64,000 bases of DNA from Clarireedia homoeocarpa (taxonomy: Eukaryota; Ascomycota; Leotiomycetes; Helotiales; Rutstroemiaceae), in contig LNKV01000020.1 of the NCBI GenBank assembly GCA_001465935.1, positions 255,252 through 319,251 on the forward strand, given 5' to 3'. The notes under the pieces are model-generated. The model made no database searches and was not told where the DNA came from. It was given only the letters and a program-made list of their open reading frames with translations. The position numbers and the translations under genes were made by a program. This document shows, piece by piece, positions 1-10,555 of this stretch (position 1 is its first letter; the number at the start of each line of letters is the position of its first letter).

Positions 1-112
1 AACCCTAACCCTAACCCTAACCCTAACCCTAACCCTAACCCTAACCCTAACCCTAAACCTAAACCTAACCCTAACCCTAACCCTAACCCTAACCCTAACC
101 CTAACCCTAACC
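1..112. repeat. Telomere, AACCCT (TTAGGG) array
   Basis: Tandem AACCCT units run from the first base, as expected for the C-rich strand at a left chromosome end. Two AAACCT variants sit near positions 55-66 and the rest is regular. The array is short, about 18 units, either because the telomere is short or because the assembly stops inside it. The TTAGGG unit is the common telomere repeat of filamentous ascomycetes. Confidence 0.97.
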
Positions 113-160
113 CTGACTCTGACTCTGACTCTGACTCTAACCCTGACCCTGACCCTGACC
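113..160. repeat. Variant telomere repeats (CTGACT, CCCTGA)
   Basis: Immediately inside the canonical array the unit changes to CTGACT (about four copies), passes through one canonical unit, then becomes CCCTGA (about three copies). The six-base period is kept. Such proximal variant repeats usually mark the old boundary between telomerase-added DNA and the chromosome. Confidence 0.85.
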
Positions 161-704
161 TTTGTCTGCTGTGATAACGATATTCTGTTCTTATAACCAT
201 AATATTCCTCTTTGTTGATTTGATTCACTTTGTGTCTTACATTGTTCCAATAAATCTGATTTATAACTCTGTTGCTAATACTTTGCATTCGAAATTTTAT
301 TATATCTTTTTGATTTGTGTCATCATCTTTTTTCTTAAAATAAACTTATACATATAATCTCTTTCTCTATATTATGATTCTAATAATAATAATAATTTCT
401 TTTAATTCTATTTAATATTGTACTATTTTGTTATATTCTGATAAATATATTCTTGTGTGAACTATTTTATTTATATCTTTTAATTTGTATTTGATTTGAT
501 TTGATTTTTTCTCTTCTTTAATATTTTGTATTTCTACTTTATATTATTTTTCTACTATATAATTAATATACTATTATAAAATCTTCTTTTATTATTCTTG
601 TGTTTTCATTTTCAATTTTCTTTTTTTTTTTTGGGATTTTTTTCTCTTTTTTTGGTTTTTTCTTTTTTTTTGCTTTTTTGTTCCTTTTCTTTTTTGTTTC
701 TTTT

Positions 705-795
705 CTTCTTTTCTTCTTTTCTTCTTTTCTTCTTTTCTTCTTTTCTTCTTTTCTTCTTTTCTTCTTTTCTTCTTTTCTTCTTTTCTTTTCTTCTT
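705..795. repeat. CTTCTTTT microsatellite-like array
   Basis: About ten near-perfect copies of the 8-base unit CTTCTTTT lie inside the T-rich subtelomeric spacer. It is polypyrimidine on the + strand. It gives rise to two overlapping low-complexity Phe/Leu frames that should not be read as genes. Confidence 0.85.
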
Positions 796-1291
796 TTCTT
801 CTTTTTGTTTCTCTATTTCTCTTTTTTCTCTTTTTTCTCTTTTTCTTTTTTCTTTTTCTTTTCTTTTCTTCTCTTTTTCTTGATTTTTACTCTATTTCTC
901 CCTTTTCCCGTTTTTTCCTTTTCTCTTTCCTTTCTACTTCTTGTTTATTTTTTTCTTCAACTATATTCTTCTTTATTTTATTTATTTAATTTACTCTTTG
1001 TAAATACCCTTTATTTCTTCTGTAATTATTTCAATCTTGATATTTTATATTATCATCTTTCTTGTTTAAATATGATACTTTTCGTCCAACGTCTTTCTTG
1101 TTCTAATTATTCTTTTCTATTCGGACATTTTTATACTTTGTACTACCGACCCTAAAATCCCCTATTCTCTACTTTCTACCTTGATCCGATAACCCTAACC
1201 CCGATATATCTTCTCTTCTCGCAATCTTGGCCCTGCGGGCACCTACCGGTGGCCTACACTACCGTGTGACGGGTTCGGGCTCGGGTGGTAT

Positions 1292-1411
1292 TCTACAATC
1301 TATACTGCAATCTATATTATAATCTATATTACAATCGACACTACAATCGACACTACAATCGACACTACAATCGATACTACAATCGATACTACAACCTGGA
1401 CTACAATCTAT
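1292..1411. repeat. 12-bp tandem repeat (CTACAATCGAYA)
   Basis: A 12-base unit of the form CTACAATCGACA/CTACAATCGATA, with CTATA variants on the outer side, is repeated about nine times. The divergence is graded: outer copies read ACAATCTATA and inner copies ACAATCGACA. It lies between the AT-rich spacer and the GC-rich helicase gene. Confidence 0.8.
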
Positions 1412-1871
1412 TCGTCTACTGCTCTGTCTGGACTGCTTCGTCTTCGCTTTTGTATCCTACTCTATTTCTATTCTTTGCCTCCTTTTCTCTCTGCTTCTCC
1501 TGCTCTTCCTATACTTCGATAACCTTGACCCTGCCCCTAATCTCTCTTCCGATAACCCTTGCCCTCTTCTCTCCTCTCCCATCTCCTTAACCCAAAAACT
1601 CCCCAAACTCGCCGACAATACACCATATCTCGTATCCACCCCATGTAATCCGCTTCCCAAAATACCTACCCACCTGCTGTGCCCACCCCTCGGCCCCAAC
1701 CGCCCCAAACCCGTTCGCTTCTACCTGTGCCAATAACCCTTGCCTATATACTCCTTCTTCCCATATCCGCCGTGCTATCTCGCTCAATATGATGTCCGAC
1801 AATCGACACCTCGTGACTTCCCGCGGCTCCTGCCACAACCCGCTGTGCTCCTCATATTCTTTCCATCGATT

Positions 1872-4800
1872 TTATAACTCACGCTGCCTCTTCTTCATCT
1901 CGCTGTATACTCGACATACCTCGTGCCACGTCGCCATCCAATGGCTCTCCCACTCTACCCCAAACCCTTCGCGAATCTCCTTGAACCATTCCCATACCTC
2001 GGGCTCTTCGATCGCCCCGCGAAACCCTACGACTCGAACGACCTCCTCCAAATACCCTCGTTGATACAATATATAAATGCTGGGCAACATAATCTCCGGA
2101 TACTCACACCACCCATCATCTTCCAATCGTCGACATATCCGTTGCGATAACCCACACTTCCAACAATGCATATACCTCCCCAAATCGATCCCTTTCCGCC
2201 ATATCTCATATTGCTCGTAATGACACCCGGCCATCGTGGCGATCGTACACTCCGGGTACCCGTGGGCCTCGTCATCTGTATCTATCTCCCCGTGAATTAA
2301 CTCACAATATACACAACTCCCCTGTAATTTCTTCATCACCTCGATCATCTCGTCCTGTCGTGCTTCGATCGCCTGTAATCGTTCCTGAATCACGGTGGCT
2401 CCGCTTACTTCTCGGGTCTCTTCTCCTGCGGTTTCTCCTGCGGTTTCTCCTGCGGTTTCTCCTGCGGCTTCTCCTGCGGCTTCCCTGGTCACTTCTCCTG
2501 CTGTGTCTCCTTCGGCTTCGCCTGCTATTTGTCTTACCAATTCCCTGCCTGGTGCTGATCCGGCTTCACTTACCCATTCTCTCCTCGTGGGTGGTCCTGT
2601 TTCTCCGCTGGCCTGGCCTGTATCGGTCCGTGGACGGCTCATCATCTTACACCGGTCACAAAATATCCCATCAATCGCATGACAACTCATCTGATGCTCC
2701 CCTCCGTCGTCGTCGTCCTCGGCAACCCCATCCATATATCGTCCCAACACCATCCCGCGACATCCCCGACTCTGGATATACTCCGTCATCGCATCCTCAT
2801 CAATCTGCTCCACCGAATACGCACTCATCATCTCCCGTCGTCGATATCCCTGGCTGTTCTCCACCCGCGTGATGATGATCGACTCACTCACCTCGCCATT
2901 CCGCCCCCCACGCCCGGATTGTTGCACGAAACTGGTCAACCCATACGGCCGACTGACATGGATCACTACGATAATCCCCTCGATGTTGATCCCGGTGCCC
3001 AACGCCCCGGTCGCCACGATCCATCCCCCGGCCCCCTGGACCCACGTCTGCAATACCGTGCCCTTGTCCTCGGCCTGCGCACGATAAAATGGACACCCCA
3101 CCGCATCGCTGATCATCTCGCCCGTGGCGTAACTCCGCACGTAAATCACCCCCCGCTGCCCGGCCCCCAACATCGTCGCGCCCACCTGTCGCACCGCCAC
3201 TTCCGATGGCGCCTCGTTCTTGCTATCATGCACCCGATACCGAATCGTCTTGCGGGCGGTGTTCCGCCGAAATATGCGTGTGTTGTCAATACACAATCGC
3301 TCCTTCAACACGGCCTCCAACGGAATCATCAACGTGGCGGTCAACGCGGTAAATGGACAATCTAAATATCGCAACGTCCACAACATGCGCAATCGTTCCC
3401 GATACGATGTGTCGGTATATGCGACATGACACTCGTCAAAAAATACATGGGCCAACTGCCCCTCCAACTCCAACCCCTTCGCGTAATGCAAAAACTCCCC
3501 TTGCACCGCCCGATCGGCGCTGACGACGATCAACTGCCGCAACTCGTGCCCGGATGCTTCGCCGACCCACTCTTCGCAATTCAACCCGGCCTTCTGCCCC
3601 CGCTCGATGACATCGTCGACCAATGCGGCGAATGGCACCACGACCACGACCGTCTGCTGCTGGGTCACCGCCGCCACGGAAAAAAACAATACCGACTTGC
3701 CGCTGCTGGTGGGTAACACGATGACCAATGGCCGGGTGGGCGATGGGTGATGTACTAACTCCAATGCCGCCGCCTGTCCCTCGGATCGGGGTTTCGCCTG
3801 CGGGTCGTGGTAAATGCGTTGCAACCCAATCAATACCGAATCCGACATGGCGCGCCGCTCGCGTTTGATCGGACGGTTGCCCAATAACCCTTGACTGGCC
3901 TGCCGGCGATGACCGATGTTCACCCCTTCATTCGTCCTCGCCTTCGATCCCTCCTTCAACCCCGTCGACCCCTCCTTGGACCCCTCCGTCAACCCCGTCA
4001 CCCGTCACCCCCGTCGACCCCGTCGACCCCTCACGCGGGATCTCGTCCAACTTGAACAACGTATGCCACGCGATCGACGCTTGCTCATATGCCGACACCA
4101 ACTCGGGCCCCAACCGATGCAAAAATGCCCCGTCGATGGCATAATGCGCCTGGGCCACCCGTCGTCCGTGCCCGGCTTGTCGCACCATCACGTGGCGAAA
4201 CGTGTCCACCGCCAACTCCTCCTCGTCATCCCCCTCCGCAAACTCCTCGCCGCCCTCCGCCCCCTCCACCTCCGTCTCCCACGTCTTGCTCGCCCGCATC
4301 AACTTCCGCGTGGCAATCCCAATGGCGACGTGCCGCCACGCGGACATCGTCAACTGCACCCCCAACTCCTTCTTCGTGACGCGGCTCAACCTCTCGCTCA
4401 ACTGCTCCCCCGCCCACGGTCCCCGCTTGTCCGCAAACAAATACTCGCTCTCCCGGCGATCCAATGCCCGTGCAAATGGCCGCACCCGGATCAAATACTG
4501 GGCCACGATCTGGCTGACGGCATCCGGCAAACACCGCACGATGTACTCGGTGTTCCCCCGCCGCCTGCGGGCCTTGTCGTACGTGGTCAAAATACATACC
4601 CGTCCGTTGATGACATAAATGTTGCGTGCCGAATATATGCTGTTGCACACCTTGATCGACCCCAACTCCGGCCCCCGGGCGGGTTGCCCCCCGGTGATGT
4701 GCATGCACACCATCAACGTCCGCAAAAAATCCCGCTCTGTGCTCAAATACGCCAACAACTGCCCCTTGACCCACGCCCGATTGGTGCTGTCGGGTTTCTT

Positions 4801-5037
4801 CGTGAACATCGACCATCGCCCCGGGCCCTTCTGCGCACGCTCGTACAAATATCGCCAATCGCCCCGCGTCTGCTCCTGGTTGGCGATGTGATCGATGAAA
4901 CTAAACCCCTGCCGGCGGAATGCTTGACTCCACGCCATGCTGTCCACAATCGCATGCAAATCGACCGACGGGACGGGGGCATCAAACGTCAACGACGCCA
5001 TCATCGCCCGCAACTGGCCGATCAACCCCTGGCACAT
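1872..5037 (-). CDS. Telomere-linked RecQ-type helicase with recombinase-like N-terminal region
   Basis: Read from ATG 5037 leftward, ending at TAA 1872-1874. Part 1 (about 334 codons) has RGPEL near residue 120, a Lys-containing hairpin (YDKARRRR, about 153-160), WRH (234-236), an acidic insert (250-277) and GHGRRVAQAHY (289-299), a pattern like a tyrosine recombinase. Part 2 is a superfamily 2 helicase: motif I PTSSGKS, motif II DECH, TATL, ATGALGTGINI and QQSGRGGRNGE, then a Cys-rich C-terminal region (CHAIDGIFCDRC, WKCGLSQRIC). This is the architecture of telomere-linked helicases found next to fungal telomeres. The two parts are in different frames; a possible GT-AG intron at 4034-3926 (109 nt) joins them to give about 1018 aa, otherwise a frameshift must be assumed. 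The frame stays open for 94 more codons past the TAA, to 1587. The gene is GC-rich compared with its neighbours and probably lacks its original 5' end. It may be inactive. Confidence 0.78.
2395..2535. repeat. 12-bp coding repeat in the helicase (TAGE units)
   Basis: The 12-base unit GGTTTCTCCTGC (+ strand) and variants repeat about ten times. On the minus strand they encode AGET/AGEA tetrapeptides C-terminal to the helicase core. Because the unit is a multiple of three, copy-number change would not break the frame. Confidence 0.85.
3940..4031. repeat. GTCGACCCC-type minisatellite at the helicase frame junction
   Basis: Imperfect copies of GTCGACCCC / GTCAACCCC / TCCTTGGACCCC fill the stretch where the two reading frames of the helicase overlap. 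In frame one it encodes Gly/Val/Asp-rich protein, in the other Gly/Ser/Lys-rich protein. The proposed 109-nt intron (4034 to 3926, minus strand) would remove it completely. Confidence 0.75.
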
Positions 5038-5159
5038 GGTCTCGATCTTATATGGTTGTTGATTAATTCGTTGTTCAAAAATAGTTGATTCTCTTAGTGG
5101 GCAGAAATGAGAAGAAAAATCATAGAATTGAGATTATTTTGTGACCACTTTGAGCTCAA

Positions 5160-5352
5160 GCAATATTATTGGTCATATAAGGATAATCCACTTTTATTTG
5201 TAGTAGGTGGGATCTCAATCCATAAGGATTATCCTTATAAAGGAAATATCCTTATTCTTCACTGTAATCCCTTCGGGACCCAAGAATAATATCCTTAAGC
5301 CAAAATATCCTTATATCAGAGATCCTTATATCGAGTTTTGACTGTAATAAGA
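5160..5352. mobile_element. Probable pogo/Tc1-like transposon end (relic)
   Basis: The stretch carries many copies of AAGGATA/TATCCTT in both orientations. It ends, read on the minus strand, with CAGTCAAAACTCGATATAAG next to TA. That pattern resembles the terminal inverted repeats and subterminal motifs of pogo/Fot1-type elements in fungi. I found no transposase and no clear partner end, so it is a relic or non-autonomous piece. The identification is from memory of the family, not a search. Confidence 0.35.
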
Positions 5353-5652
5353 TCTGAAGATATACTAGTCAAGATACTGTTAAGGAGATAGAAATACAAT
5401 GGAAGCTCTAGGCAGCTTCTTGAGATTTTTTATTATTTTTGTACTTCTGATTTCAATTACACTGGGCTTCGATTACGGTGTCCTCTTTCCATACTGTCTT
5501 CAAGTTTATATAAGCCACAACTGGTCAGCACTAGACTTAATACGATTAGTCTGATTTTTTGTCTTTGTTGCAGCCTCAGGTTGCAGTTGCTGCTTTTGGT
5601 ATATCGTAATTTGAGGATAGTTCTGCTGCTCAACAGCGGTTAGCACTTAGAA

Positions 5653-5847
5653 ATGGCGCCACATCTTGCGAAGATGCAAGTTGCTTTAATCGCTGGCATA
5701 TTTTCAAGCGGATTATTTACTAAATCTAAGATTGCAGCAGTAGCTAACTGTATTACCCAAGGTATGCGAAGGATATGTATAGGTACAGTATTCAAGCATC
5801 ATATTCTAAGGTACTTAGGTGACAGACTCAAATTGTTTAGGCTTTGA
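5653..5847 (+). pseudogene. Possible Tc1/mariner transposase N-terminal remnant
   Basis: A 64-codon frame begins MAPHLAKMQVALIAG and continues FTKSKIAAVANC, which resembles the start and first helix-turn-helix of fungal Tc1/mariner transposases (MAPxLS...LI...I..A..C). It then breaks off and the downstream AT-rich DNA has stops in all frames. If correct this is a degraded, perhaps RIP-mutated, element. A chance similarity cannot be excluded. Confidence 0.3.
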
Positions 5848-6372
5848 GTGCTGGTCAAATGGTGTCCAGGTTGATTGTCTGACGATTCAGACAATGCTTA
5901 GTAATCATAATTCTGATCTTCCTCCAAAGATCATTTAGGTTTTGTCGCTTTTCCTCAGAACAACCTATACTGTAACTGTTTTGAAGCTTCATTCTATGTG
6001 TTGATTTGGTAATTATATTTTTACTATCGTTGGCAGGACCGCTCAAAGCTTGTTTGCCACACGCGGCTAATATTCGGTTAAATGCATGCCTTGCATACAG
6101 CTAAGAGCTCGAAGGTTGCATTCAGCCTCATTGTGACCAAGTCTGGGCTGTGCAGCCAGAACGTCAGGCCAGCCAAGTTATCAAACAAGCTTCTCACAAT
6201 CTTCAGAAGAAGCCAGCAATCTTTTGATATAACAGATTATTCGTCTTCGCCTTGCTTTGTATAGTTAACCTCAATCGCTAGGCACCCGCCTCTCATTGAT
6301 ACCCCGCTCCACCCTGTCTCTGAACCCCACACGACTTCAACCACCTCCTAGTGTCTAGCTCAGCACCTAGTC

Positions 6373-9300
6373 ATGCGTCTTCTACAATATAGCGAGACTG
6401 GTAGATTCACCTTCGCCAATGACTTTATTGGCGACGATCAAATCCCTCCTTACGCTATACTGTCGCATACGTGGGGACCAAGTAATGAGGAAGTAACCTT
6501 TGAGGACATCGTAAATGGTACTGGCGAGGTTAAGCCTGGCTATGAGAAAATCCGATTCTGTGGAGAACAAGCTAGACAAGATAGTCTGCTCTACTTTTGG
6601 ATTGACACTTGCTGTATCAACAAGAGCAACGATGCCGAACTCTCGCGATCTATCAACTCCATGTTTCGCTGGTACCGCAACGCTACTCGATGTTATGTTT
6701 ATTTGTCGGACGTCTCTAGATGTTCTATCAGCGGTAACCACAAGTGCACTCTGCGGCTGTGGGAATCGGATTTCCGGAAAAGCAAATGGTTCACTCGGGG
6801 CTGGACGCTCCAAGAGCTCCTTGCCCCGGCTTCTGTCGAATTCTTCTCTCGAGAAGGAAAGCGACTTGGTGATAAGAGTTTTCTAATGACACAAATTTGC
6901 GATATAACCAACATTCCTCATACAGCGCTTGAGGGATGTCCCTTCTCTCAATTTAGCGTCGAGGAGCGATTGCAATGGATACAACACCGCCAGACCACGC
7001 TGGAAGAAGATAAAGCGTACTCTTTACTAGGCATTTTCGACGTCTATATACTCCCTATCTACGGCGAAGGACTAGCAAGTGCGCACGCTCGGCTTCTAAA
7101 GGAGTTCCACAAGATACAGAAATGTATCAAAGACTTACGCCTTTCTGATCCGCGCGATGACAAGAAGCGTATCGAGGACACCAAGGGTGGTTTACTAGAG
7201 GGCTTGTACAACTGGATCCTAGAAAACGCCGAGTTCTGGCAATGGCGCAACGACCAGCAAAGCCGACTACTTTGGATCAAGGGCGATCCTGGCAAGGGCA
7301 AGACGATGCTACTGTGCGGAGTTATCAATGAGCTAGAGAGGTCCAAGGCCAAGTCGGTTCTTCTATCGTACTTCTTCTGCCAGGCCACTGACTCCCGAAT
7401 TAACTACGCCACGGCTGTGTTACGGGGTCTGATCTATTTTCTTGTTGACCAACAGCCGTCTCTTATCTCGCATATACGGAAGAAGTACGAGCAGGCTGGT
7501 AAAACGCTCTTCGAGGATGCAAATGCTTGGGTTGCGCTGTCCGAGATCTTCACTAATATTCTGCAAGACCCGAGCTTAGATTACGTGTACTTAATTGTCG
7601 ATGCGCTCGACGAATGCGTAGCGGCAGACTTACCAAAATTGTTGGACTTCATCGTGCAGACTTCATCAGTATCTCCTCGTATTAAGTGGATTATATCTAG
7701 CCGTAACTGGCCAAATATCGAGAAGGCTTTCGATGCTACAATGCAGAAGCTAAGTCTTGAGCTTAATGAAAAATCCGTCTCTGCTGCTGTTGCGACATTT
7801 ATCCAGTTCAAGGTGAAGTGGCTAGCAACGCGAAACAAATACAGCGATGATACACGAGAAGCTATTCAGCAGTATTTAACGCTAAACGCAAACGGTACTT
7901 TTCTTTGGGTAGCTTTGGTATGTCAAGAGCTATCTAATATTTCGGAATGGAAGACTAGGCAGAAGTTGACAGCGTTTCCGCTAGGACTCGATGCCCTCTA
8001 CCAGCGGATGTTAGACCAAATCATAGATTCAGAAGATGCTGAGCTCTTTAAAAGTATACTGGCTGTCGTATCGACTGTGTACCAGCCCCTCACCCTAGAC
8101 GAGCTGGTAGCTTTTGTGGACATGCCTGACAGAGTTGCTGGCGATTATGAAGCTCTAACAGAGATTATAGGCCTTTGTGGCTCTTTTCTAACGCTTCGGG
8201 AACGTACTATCTTCTTTGTCCATCAGTCTGGCAAAGACTTTTTAATTAAAATGGCATCTAAAGATATATTTCGTTCTACAATAAAAAATGTGCATAGCAG
8301 CATCTTCTCGCGATCATTACAGACTATGTCTCGTATACTTCGACGTGACGTCTACAACCTACGCGCTCCCGGAATCTCTATCGATCAAGTCAAGCAGCCT
8401 GATCCAGATCCACTAGCTGTAGCACGGTATTCCTGTCTCTATTGGGTTGACCATCTACTAGACTCAAATACTGGAGGGAACTCTAATGATGACCTTAAGG
8501 ATAGTGGCTCAGTTTACAGGTTTTTAACTAAGAACTATCTTTACTGGCTCGAGGCGCTTAGTCTAATGAAAAGCCTGCCAGATGGGATAGTAATGGTTAG
8601 GAAGCTCGAAAATCAAATTCAGGTAAGTTTCTCTACATTATTGAATTATATTATCGAAAAATCCTATTAACCTTAATAAGCCTGATGAAAGTCCTAGTCT
8701 ATATACATTTGTACACGATGCAAAGAGGTTTGCCTTATATAGCCGATTACTTATTGAGCAGACGCCTCTTCAAGCGTATTGCTCGGCCCTTGTGTTCGCC
8801 CCTAAAAAGAGTATTGTGCGAACAATATTTGAGAAGTGTATTCCGCCTTGGATCCAGAAAAAGCCTATAGTAGAACTATATTGGAACGCGATACTACAAA
8901 CGCTCGAGGGCCATACTAGTCTAGTTACTTCAGTTGCTTTCTCGCCGGACGGTAAACAGGTTGTTTCTGGATCTTGGGATAAGACAGTACGGCTTTGGGA
9001 TACAGTAACAGGACAGCAGATTCTACAACTAAAGGGCCATACTAGCCCAGTTACTTCAGTTGCTTTCTCGCCGGATAGCAAGCAGGTTGTATCTGGATCT
9101 TGGGATAAGACAGTACGGCTTTGGGATATAACAACAGGACAGCAAATTCTACTACCACTTAAAGGTCATATAGGTTCAGTTAATTCAGTTGCTTTCTCAC
9201 CGGACGGTAAACAGGTTGTTTCTGGATCTTGGGATAAGACAGTACGGCTTTGGGATACAGTAACAGGACAGCAGATTCTACAACTAAAGGGCCATACTAG

Positions 9301-10555
9301 CCCAGTTACTTCAGTTGCTTTCTCGCCGGATAGCAAGCAGGTTGTATCTGGATCTGATGATCGGACAGTACGGCTTTGGGATACAACAACAGGAGAGCAG
9401 ATTCTGCCACCACTCAAGGGCCATATAGGCTCAATATATACAGTTGCTTTCTCACCAGACAGTAAAAAGGTTGTATCTGGATCTTGGGATTGGACAGTAC
9501 GGCTTTGGGATATAGCAACAGGAGAGCAGATTCTACCACCACTTAAGGGCCATACTAGCCCAGTTACTTCAGTTGCTTTCTCGCCGGATAGCAAGCAGGT
9601 TGTATCTGGATCTGGAGATAAAACAGTACGGCTTTGGGATACAACAACAGGAGAGCAGATTCTACTACCACTTAAGGGCCATACAGACACAGTCTGTTCA
9701 GTTGCTTTCTCGCCGGACGGTAAACAGGTTGTATCTGGATCTCGTGATCAGACAGTACAGCTTTGGGATACAACAACAGGACAGCAGAATTTGCCACCAC
9801 TCAAGGCCCATACAGACATAGTCTATTCAGTTGCTTTCTCGCCGGATAGTAAACAGGTTGTATCTGGATCTCGCGATCAGACAGTACGGCTTTGGGATAC
9901 AACAACAGGAGAGCAGATTCTGCCACCACTTAAGGGCCATACAAAATGGGTCTGTTCAGTTGCTTTTTCGCCAGATAGCAAGCAAATTGTATCTGGATCT
10001 TGGGATCAGACAGTACGGCTTTGGGATACAACAACAGGACAGCAGATTCTGCCACCACTCAAGGGCCATATAGGCTCAGTATATACAGTTGCTTTCTCAC
10101 CGGACAGTAAAAAGGTTGTATCTGGATCTTGGGATTGGACAGTACGGCTTTGGGATACAGCAACAGGAGAGCAGATTCTGCCATCACTCAAGGGCCATAC
10201 AGGCTCAGTTACTTCAGTTGCTTTCTCGCCGGACGGTAAACAGGTTATATCTGGATCTGAGGAGGATCGGACAGTACGGCGTTGGGATATAGCAACAGGA
10301 CAGCAGATTCTGTCACTACCTGAGGGCTATATAGGCCCGGTCAGCTCAGTTGCTTTTTCGCCTGATAATCAAATACTACCATATAATCTAACTATATCAA
10401 ATGACTGGGTCATGGAAGAAGGTGTAAATATTCTCTGGCTACCTTCTGACCATCGTACAAAAGCTATCGCGATTCATGGTAGATTTGTTGTTCTGGGACT
10501 ATCGTCTGGGAGAATTTCAATTTTTGAATTTACACATGGATCGAAGTTTTTGTAG
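6373..10555 (+). CDS. HET-NACHT-WD40 incompatibility receptor (HET-E/HNWD-like)
   Basis: Two exons, 6373-8622 and 8681-10555; intron 8623-8680 (GTAAGT...AATAAG, 58 nt); 1374 aa. The N-terminal HET domain shows YAILSHTWG (27-35), FWIDTCCIN (75-83) and RGWTLQELLAP (142-152). The NACHT module has P-loop GDPGKGKT (304-311) and Walker B LIVDALDE (407-414). A linker typical of this family (YTFVHDAKRFA, FEKCIPPW) is restored only when the intron is removed, which supports the splice. From about residue 825 there are eleven 42-43-residue WD40 repeats of very high identity and a degenerate twelfth. Such proteins (Podospora HET-E, HET-D, HNWD) are cytosolic STAND receptors: the repeats sense a partner and the HET domain triggers cell death after fusion of unlike strains. 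The frame is intact. Confidence 0.93.
8903..10320. repeat. Eleven near-identical WD40-coding repeats (126-129 bp)
   Basis: Period is 126 or 129 bases. The first two repeats and the next two form a duplicated block: about 150 bases from about 8947 recur, apparently unchanged, 255 bases later. Repeats 2, 4 and 6 share about 72 essentially identical bases. Differences cluster at the residues after GH (TSP, IGS, TDT, TDI, TKW) and in SGSxDxTV (W/K, W/W, D/R, G/K, R/Q). Confidence 0.93.

Larger units (their letters stand above)
161..1586. other. Subtelomeric spacer, AT/T-rich, no gene
   Basis: From 161 to about 1190 the DNA is very AT-rich and strongly T-biased on this strand. Long Phe/Leu/Ser-only frames here are products of composition, not genes. 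Telomere-like motifs recur at about 1191 and 1550. From about 1430 the sequence becomes C-rich and leads into the 3' side of the helicase gene. I see no protein with family character. Confidence 0.75.
5038..6372. other. AT-rich junk between helicase and NLR, transposon relics
   Basis: Composition drops abruptly from GC-rich to AT-rich at about 5040, just outside the start of the helicase frame. Apart from the two transposon relics listed separately I see no gene. The last 200 bases before 6373 would hold the promoter and leader of the HET-NACHT-WD40 gene. Confidence 0.7.

Noticed and set aside
598..1155. Two overlapping Phe/Leu/Ser-rich frames near the telomere
   Set aside because: They follow from T-rich repeats (CTTCTTTT), start at non-ATG or low-complexity codons, and carry no protein-like composition.
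1292..1411. CRISPR-like array of 12-bp repeats
   Set aside because: Units are directly adjacent without spacers, and the genome is eukaryotic; it is a simple tandem repeat.
3916..5088. 390-codon plus-strand frame opposite the helicase
   Set aside because: Pro/Arg/His-rich antisense shadow of the GC-rich helicase coding strand; the minus strand has clear helicase motifs.
8623..8670. Reading the NLR exon 1 on to a stop at 8670 (765 aa protein without WD40)
   Set aside because: A GTAAGT donor at 8623 and an AG acceptor at 8680 join it exactly in frame to the family linker and WD40 repeats.
9166..10191. Minus-strand frames across the WD40 repeats
   Set aside because: Periodic shadows produced by the repeat array on the opposite strand.
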